The position numbers were made by a program, and so were the translations under genes. From a virus: a stretch of 38,073 bases of DNA. Shown piece by piece: positions 35,054-38,073 of the stretch. The stretch is from positions 1-38,073 of IMG/VR virus record IMGVR_UViG_3300027969_003452; one strand, written 5' to 3'. Each line of letters begins with the position of its first letter. Within the stretch, counting starts at the first letter, position 1. The notes below the pieces were generated by a model. That model had not been told where the DNA came from, searched no databases, and saw only the letters and a program-made list of their open reading frames with translations.

Positions 35054-35143
35054 GGAAATGTGGCAGAGTCCGGTTTATTGCAACAGTCTTGAAAACTGTC
35101 GTGTCGAAAGGCACCGTGAGTTCGAATCTCACCGTTTCCGCCA
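35054..35143 (+). tRNA. tRNA-Ser (TGA)
   Basis: Acceptor GGAAATG/CGTTTCC, discriminator G and encoded CCA. Anticodon loop CTTGAAA. The long variable arm (class II) fits serine. Confidence 0.93.
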
Positions 35144-35150
35144 AGAGTAT

Positions 35151-35224
35151 GTATCCCTAATGTAATGGCAGCATCACAGTCTCCAAAACTGTTCGTCGGG
35201 GTTCGAGTCCCTGGGGGTACGCCA
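35151..35224 (+). tRNA. tRNA-Trp (CCA)
   Basis: Acceptor GTATCCC/GGGGTAC with one wobble, discriminator G and encoded CCA. Anticodon loop CTCCAAA. Confidence 0.9.
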
Positions 35225-35227
35225 TAT

Positions 35228-35302
35228 AGCCTATTAGCTCAGTGGTAGAGCACCGTCTTGATAAGGCGGGGGTCCTTGGATCGTTCCCAAGATAGGCTAC
35301 CA
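35228..35302 (+). tRNA. tRNA-Ile (GAT) with altered T-loop
   Basis: Acceptor AGCCTAT/ATAGGCT is perfect, with discriminator A and CCA. Anticodon loop TTGATAA. The T-loop is ATCGTTC instead of TTCRANY, so the usual T54-A58 pair is swapped to A54-T58. Confidence 0.85.
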
Positions 35303-35312
35303 ATTTTTCTGT

Positions 35313-35386
35313 TCGGGAATGGTGTAATGGTAACACAACACACTTTGACTGTGTCGTTCTAGGTTCGAGTCCTAGTTCCCGTGCCA
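35313..35386 (+). tRNA. tRNA-Gln (TTG)
   Basis: Acceptor TCGGGAA/TTCCCGT pairs at six of seven positions; the first pair is U-U, where tRNA-Gln normally has a weak U-A. Anticodon loop CTTTGAC. Discriminator G and CCA present. Confidence 0.88.
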
Positions 35387-35393
35387 AGTTTAT

Positions 35394-35470
35394 CGGTCCG
35401 TAACTCAATGGATTAGAGTGCTAGTCTTCGAAACTAGAGGTTGGGAGTTCGAGTCTCTCCGGGCCGGCCA
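35394..35470 (+). tRNA. tRNA-Arg (TCG)
   Basis: Acceptor CGGTCCG/CGGGCCG with one wobble, anticodon stem CTAGT/ACTAG, loop CTTCGAA, discriminator G and CCA. Confidence 0.92.
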
Positions 35471-35476
35471 ATCAAT

Positions 35477-35550
35477 GGTGTTAGTAGTGTAGTGGTTGCA
35501 CAACTGTCTGTGAAACAGTTAGACAGGGTTCGATTCCCGCTTTCACCCCA
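35477..35550 (+). tRNA. tRNA-His (GTG), imperfect stems
   Basis: Anticodon stem ACTGT/ACAGT with loop CTGTGAA is good, and D-stem GTGT/GCAC pairs. The acceptor GGTGTTA against TTTCACC has two U-U mismatches, and the T-stem has only three firm pairs. It ends CACCCCA. It may still work or be degenerating. Confidence 0.7.
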
Positions 35551-35599
35551 AACACGGCCTTACTTGTTCAACATAGTTGATGCTGTGGGGTTTTCATTT

Positions 35600-35691
35600 G
35601 CCAGCGAGACTTGGAAGTCAGAGAGGTCTTATACGCCTTTTAGCGCCAGATTAGCGTTCTTGAGAGGGTTCGATCCCCTCCGCTGGTACCA
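35600..35691 (+). tRNA. Class II-sized tRNA-like gene, anticodon unclear (TAT?)
   Basis: Acceptor GCCAGCG/CGCTGGT, T-arm with GGTTCGATCC, discriminator A and CCA are sound. An arm GAGGT-CTTATAC-GCCTT would give anticodon TAT (AUA, Ile). A further arm AGCGC-CAGATTA-GCGTT would be a long variable arm as in Leu or Ser tRNAs. The D-arm is non-canonical (GACT-TGGA-AGTC). Identity is uncertain. Confidence 0.5.
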
Positions 35692-35693
35692 AT

Positions 35694-35769
35694 GCTACTT
35701 TAGCTGATGTGGTCATAGCGGCGGTCTGAAGAACCGTTGAACCAGGTTCGATCCCTGGAGGTAGCACCA
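35694..35769 (+). tRNA. tRNA-Phe (GAA)
   Basis: Acceptor GCTACTT/AGGTAGC with one wobble, anticodon loop CTGAAGA, discriminator A and CCA. It ends next to the stop of the convergent oxygenase gene. Confidence 0.92.
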
Positions 35770-36366
35770 TTAGTTTTTAAAATCGATTCTAGTACCAAAC
35801 TTGATGCTGAATCTATTTTGATTGCTTAGGTTATGTCCGGAGTGCCAGGTATTGTGTAGATTAGCGTTTACCCAGCCTTGGCCGAAGCCAGTAGGCATAC
35901 GTAACGGATCATCTCCGGACTCTGAAGAATAGAATGTAGAACTTTGATCGGGATCATCAGTCTCGATAAAATGACACATACCAACGATAACAAGGCCGCG
36001 GTCATCGAGATGCGGACTCATTTGGAATCCAGGTGTATCCATATCACATTCGAAGATAGGTGTTAGTTTGTTTCTAAACAGTGTTTGATCGTCACGCCAG
36101 TAGCTTCCAAAGAATTCTGGACGTTGACTTATCACAGTCAGCAGTTGGTTTTGAAAATCGTCGCTGACAAAGAAATTTCGTAGATTAGAAACTATCGGCC
36201 CAAACTTATTAGGATGACTTTCCTTGTATCGTGAGCTGTTGACATCACGCCAAGTTTTCCAATCATAGCTGTTAACTTCGTTTAATATGTCCGCTAATGT
36301 AAATGGCATATCTGTTAAACGAAACTGATGTACGAACGGTCGTAGTTCTTTGAATTCGGCTTTCAT
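35770..36366 (-). CDS. 2OG-Fe(II) oxygenase, prolyl-4-hydroxylase-like
   Basis: 198 residues from ATG 36366 (minus strand); an upstream in-frame start would run through a tRNA gene on the other strand, so the shorter form is preferred. MSPHLDDRGLVIVGMCHFIE holds the H-x-D iron ligands. NTWHSGHNLSNQNRFSIKFG holds the distal His and the Arg for 2-oxoglutarate. The full catalytic set is thus present. It lies among tRNA genes on the opposite strand, an odd place suggesting independent insertion. It differs from the oxygenase at 3494. Substrate unknown. Confidence 0.8.
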   Translation of the reverse strand: MKAEFKELRPFVHQFRLTDMPFTLADILNEVNSYDWKTWRDVNSSRYKESHPNKFGPIVSNLRNFFVSDDFQNQLLTVISQRPEFFGSYWRDDQTLFRNKLTPIFECDMDTPGFQMSPHLDDRGLVIVGMCHFIETDDPDQSSTFYSSESGDDPLRMPTGFGQGWVNANLHNTWHSGHNLSNQNRFSIKFGTRIDFKN

Positions 36367-36380
36367 CTTGTATTTACAAT

Positions 36381-36458
36381 GCCCCTGTGGACAAATTGGT
36401 AAAGTCGACTCTCTCAAAAGGAGTAGTTCTGTCTGTTCGAATCAGACCAGGGGTACCA
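36381..36458 (+). tRNA. tRNA-Leu (CAA) with shortened variable arm
   Basis: Acceptor GCCCCTG/CAGGGGT, 3-bp D-stem GAC/GTC with the Leu-like D-loop AAATTGGTAAA, anticodon loop CTCAAAA, T-stem GTCTG/CAGAC, discriminator A and CCA. The variable region is only six bases, where Leu tRNAs have a long arm. Confidence 0.85.
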
Positions 36459-36488
36459 AACGGTGTTGTGAAAATACAACAAAAGCAC

Positions 36489-36517
36489 TTGACAAAAGCA
36501 GCCAGTGGTGCTACAAT
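36489..36517 (+). promoter_or_regulatory. Sigma70-type promoter inside the tRNA array
   Basis: TTGACA (36489-36494), a 17-base spacer and TACAAT (36512-36517), TG-extended. It would drive tRNA-Cys and the genes after it. Confidence 0.82.
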
Positions 36518-36532
36518 AGATACTTAAACAAT

Positions 36533-36610
36533 GCAACGGTGGCAGAGAGGTCCAATGCACGGGATTGCAAATCCTGAAAACCGGGGGTTCAAATCCCTCC
36601 CGTTGCTCCA
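36533..36610 (+). tRNA. tRNA-Cys (GCA)
   Basis: Acceptor GCAACGG/CCGTTGC is perfect, anticodon loop TTGCAAA, discriminator T as expected for Cys, and encoded CCA. Confidence 0.93.
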
Positions 36611-36638
36611 GTTCTTTAACAATTTATGGCAATTATTT

Positions 36639-36713
36639 GCTCGGTTCGTCTATCGGTTAGGACGCTGCCCTTTCAAGGCGGAAAGACGAGTTCGATTCTC
36701 GTACCGAGTACCA
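36639..36713 (+). tRNA. tRNA-Glu (TTC)
   Basis: Acceptor GCTCGGT/ACCGAGT with one wobble, anticodon loop CTTTCAA, discriminator A and CCA. Its last base begins the long stem of the RNA that follows. Confidence 0.93.
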
Positions 36714-36936
36714 AATTTAATTGCATTAGGTTACCAACTCCGGTAGGTACCCTAGTAGAGTACTATACCAGCTGACGGGCTGGCTCTACTAGGAATACAC
36801 GAAAGTAGACCCGAAAGGGCGAGACACGCTGGATCAAGTTGGCAGGTAATGTGATTGATAGACAAGTCCGTGGACGGCACGGTAGGGCAGGTTCAAAACT
36901 GTTATTTCTATCAAACATCCTAGTGTAATTAAATTT
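36714..36936 (+). ncRNA. Candidate large structured RNA closed by a 17-bp stem
   Basis: Bases 36713-36729 pair with 36920-36936 over 17 positions (two G-U). Inside are a perfect 10-bp stem CCTAGTAGAG/CTCTACTAGG (36751-36760/36784-36793) topped by CCAGC/GCTGG, and a CCC-GAAA-GGG tetraloop hairpin (36810-36819). There are also a 6-bp stem CCAACT/AGTTGG (36734-36739/36837-36842) and an 8-bp stem TTGATAGA/TCTATCAA (36855-36862/36907-36914). The whole 278-base gap between tRNA-Glu and tRNA-Lys has no convincing gene. It matches no RNA class I recognise. Confidence 0.6.
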
Positions 36937-36961
36937 GGTTTATTTTAAAAGGAGAGTCTAA

Positions 36962-37021
36962 ATGGACAGTGACAAGAGTGATAAGATTAGTGGGACGTTA
37001 GCTCAGTTGGTAGAGCAGTAG
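36962..37021 (+). CDS. Possible 19-residue peptide running into tRNA-Lys
   Basis: ATG 36962 follows AAAGGAGAG at good spacing. The frame (MDSDKSDKISGTLAQLVEQ) ends at TAG 37019-37021 inside the tRNA-Lys gene. The ribosome binding site is convincing, but overlap with a tRNA makes a coding role doubtful. It may be the remnant of a gene cut by insertion of the tRNA. Confidence 0.3.
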   Translation: MDSDKSDKISGTLAQLVEQ

Positions 37022-37067
37022 ACTTTTAATCTATTGGTCATTGGTTCGAATCCAATACGTCCTACCA
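36992..37067 (+). tRNA. tRNA-Lys (TTT)
   Basis: Acceptor GGGACGT/ACGTCCT with one wobble, D-arm GCTCAGTTGGTAGAGC, anticodon loop CTTTTAA, discriminator A and CCA. Confidence 0.94.
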
Positions 37068-37074
37068 TATAAAA

Positions 37075-37153
37075 ACATACTGGATCTTCTAGTAGGTAAG
37101 AAGCTGATAAAAGAAATTGGCGAACGTGGTGTTCGAATCCCACTCTAGTGTGT
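37075..37153 (+). pseudogene. tRNA-like sequence, probably a tRNA pseudogene
   Basis: ACATACT pairs with AGTGTGT (one wobble), the D-arm CTTC/GAAG encloses TAGTAGGTAA, and GTTCGAATCC marks a T-loop. The anticodon arm CTGAT-AAAAGAA-ATTGG lacks T33, the T-stem does not pair well and no CCA follows. Confidence 0.5.
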
Positions 37154-37161
37154 TTCTATAT

Positions 37162-37237
37162 GGTAATATAGCATAGTGGCTAATGCAGTTGCTTCATACG
37201 CAGCCTATCGTTGGTTCGAGTCCAACTATTACCACCA
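37162..37237 (+). tRNA. tRNA-Met (CAT)
   Basis: Acceptor GGTAATA/TATTACC is perfect, anticodon stem GTTGC/GCAGC with loop TTCATAC, discriminator A and CCA. Elongator Met or the modified Ile2 type cannot be separated here. Confidence 0.88.
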
Positions 37238-37248
37238 AGACGTTCCGA

Positions 37249-37439
37249 GTGTCGTCGGATACTGTGACCCGCAGGATGAGAAGTAGTTTGACAACTACGG
37301 GTGGTTCTAGTCAAACCGAACTAGCGTTAGCGACACGAGAGTCTTCCCTGGTCGGGGAGCGGGTGGAAGGTGAGGTCAGACTGGGGCAACCCGGGAAAGG
37401 ATGCACTAAATTACCGCCGCAGGGAAGAAGCACCTAATT
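37249..37439 (+). ncRNA. Candidate structured RNA between tRNA-Met and tRNA-Asp
   Basis: The 204-base gap 37238-37441 shows GTGTCGT (37249-37255) pairing with GCGACAC (37330-37336). Inside are GTAGTT-TGAC-AACTAC (37283-37298) and CTAGT/ACTAG (37307-37311/37320-37324). Downstream are CTTCC/GGAAG and GC-rich pairings. G+C is higher than in the surroundings. No class recognised. Confidence 0.4.
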
Positions 37440-37441
37440 CA

Positions 37442-37519
37442 GGTCCCATAGTTCAGCCTGGCCTAGAATAACTGCCTGTCACGCAGTAGACACGGGTTCG
37501 AATCCCGTTGGGACCGCCA
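37442..37519 (+). tRNA. tRNA-Asp (GTC)
   Basis: Acceptor GGTCCCA/TGGGACC is perfect, anticodon loop CTGTCAC, discriminator G and CCA. Confidence 0.93.
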
Positions 37520-37542
37520 GACATTTTTATAAGTAATACACT

Positions 37543-37625
37543 GCCCCGATGGTGGAATTGGTAGACACGGTGGTCTTAGAAGCCACTGCTTCGGCATCCG
37601 AGTTCGAGTCTCGGTTGGGGCACCA
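37543..37625 (+). tRNA. tRNA-Leu (TAG)
   Basis: Acceptor GCCCCGA/TTGGGGC, D-loop GAATTGGTAGA, anticodon loop CTTAGAA, variable arm TGC-TTCG-GCA, discriminator A and CCA. Confidence 0.94.
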
Positions 37626-37733
37626 TATATAAATGTACTTAAATCCGTTAAAAGATCAGGTTTGGTATCCCAGTCTCTGCGTTGGCATAGCCCGCATACT
37701 TAATACACCTTAGTATGTTTATATATGATTTAT

Positions 37734-37809
37734 GGGTCGTTAGCTCAGTTGGTAGAGCGTCTGCCTTACACGCAGAATGTCGGCAGTTCGAGACTGTCAC
37801 GACCCACCA
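37734..37809 (+). tRNA. tRNA-Val (TAC)
   Basis: Acceptor GGGTCGT/ACGACCC, anticodon loop CTTACAC, discriminator A and CCA. The 108 bases before it hold only a CATACT/AGTATG hairpin. Confidence 0.94.
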
Positions 37810-37825
37810 TCCGAGGAGAAACTGT

Positions 37826-37966
37826 ATGTCGAGTAAAGAAACGTTAGACAAGGCATACGGTAATATGCCTAAAGAAGTAGGCTTCAATGTTGACTGGGGA
37901 TTCATTCCAAGTTGGCGAGGTGTAAAGTACTATTGGTATACATTAGTACGCAAGGTTACAAGATAA
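37826..37966 (+). CDS. 46-residue protein within the tRNA array
   Basis: ATG 37826 follows GAGGAG at good spacing. The product begins MSSKETLDKAYGNMPKEVGF and ends in a Trp/Tyr-rich basic part (VKYYWYTLVRKVTR). It fills the space between tRNA-Val and tRNA-Ser almost exactly. No family is recognised. The C-terminal part could lie at a membrane surface or bind RNA; neither is shown. Confidence 0.6.
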   Translation: MSSKETLDKAYGNMPKEVGFNVDWGFIPSWRGVKYYWYTLVRKVTR

Positions 37967-37968
37967 AT

Positions 37969-38058
37969 GGAATGGTCCCATAATGGTATTGGAGCGGATT
38001 GCTAATCCGTCGATCGGCGAAAGTCGGTTTCTGGGTTCAAGTCCCAGTCATTCCGCCA
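37969..38058 (+). tRNA. tRNA-Ser (GCT)
   Basis: Acceptor GGAATGG/TCATTCC with one wobble, anticodon stem GCGGA/TCCGT with loop TTGCTAA, long variable arm, discriminator G and CCA. Confidence 0.93.
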
Positions 38059-38073
38059 GTTTTAGTTTTTGGG

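Noticed and set aside
34863-35144. Minus-strand frame with GIEPT-like segments
   Set aside because: It is the reverse shadow of tRNA-Tyr, tRNA-Ser and the adjacent structured RNA.
35157-35408. Minus-strand frame with repeated LEPR-T and LPLHHSR segments
   Set aside because: This is the typical translation of tRNA genes read backwards; tRNA-Trp, Ile, Gln and Arg occupy the region.
36714-36936. Group I intron, RNase P RNA or tmRNA
   Set aside because: None of the conserved core sequences (P/Q/R/S elements, RNase P P4 bases or a tmRNA tag reading frame) is visible.
34961-38058. Prophage attachment site at a tRNA
   Set aside because: There is no integrase gene and no duplicated tRNA end; the tRNAs form a phage array.
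1-38073. CRISPR array or insertion sequence
   Set aside because: No regularly spaced direct repeats, inverted terminal repeats or transposase-like gene was seen.

Overview
The window looks like accessory DNA from a large T4-like (myovirus-type) bacteriophage of a Gram-negative host. The evidence is tight, overlapping gene packing (ATGA and TAATG junctions), many very small genes, a tRNA array of at least 17 good tRNAs, and phage-typical metabolic genes (MazG, Hsp20, bS21, 2OG-Fe(II) oxygenases, ClpP-like protease, SleB-type lysin, deoxyribonucleotidase-like protein). No capsid, tail, terminase or replication gene lies in the window, so the phage assignment is inference. Signal peptides, lipoboxes, an outer-membrane barrel, CsgG/CsgF and an LpxH-like enzyme point to a host with two membranes. 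The DnaK is proteobacterial in character, and a PqqA peptide suggests a PQQ-using (for example methylotrophic) host.

Layout. Bases 1-2800 hold ahpC (cut by the window edge), ahpD, a small basic gene and an LpxH-like phosphoesterase overlapping a GT4 glycosyltransferase. A self-contained pqqA cassette (2935-3006) follows. Bases 3099-8929 hold an SGNH hydrolase, a 2OG oxygenase, a SleB-like hydrolase behind a structured leader, and small envelope and membrane proteins. Next come ribosomal protein bS21, a DUF401-type membrane transporter, an outer-membrane barrel, an exonuclease and a MazG-like protein. Bases 11974-14722 form a proteostasis block (DnaK, Hsp20, ClpS), followed by heme oxygenase plus a ferredoxin-dependent bilin reductase (14733-15969).

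Bases 16043-22747 are the most striking part: csgF, csgG (with an added SH3 domain), a curlin-repeat protein, a FecR-domain protein, a second curlin-repeat protein with a membrane anchor, and a CHASE2-adenylate cyclase. Together they read as a phage-borne curli (functional amyloid) export locus coupled to a possible periplasm-to-cAMP signalling chain. A minus-strand block (25922-22749) carries small membrane proteins and a GATase-like protein. Bases 26029-34144 run on the plus strand with small overlapping genes, including seven that share a C-terminal MF-x-LKW motif whose codons in places supply the start codon of the next gene.

Bases 34182-38073 hold a leader with mutually exclusive RNA hairpins, the tRNA array and several candidate structured RNAs between the tRNAs, plus a minus-strand 2OG oxygenase. 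Two promoter classes are visible: host-type TTGACA-N17-TATAAT promoters and TAAATA boxes like T4 late promoters, three of which lie 4-7 bases before an ATG and so predict leaderless mRNAs. Together the genes suggest a phage that maintains the host (peroxide defence, chaperones, translation), diverts heme and cofactor chemistry, and rebuilds the cell surface.
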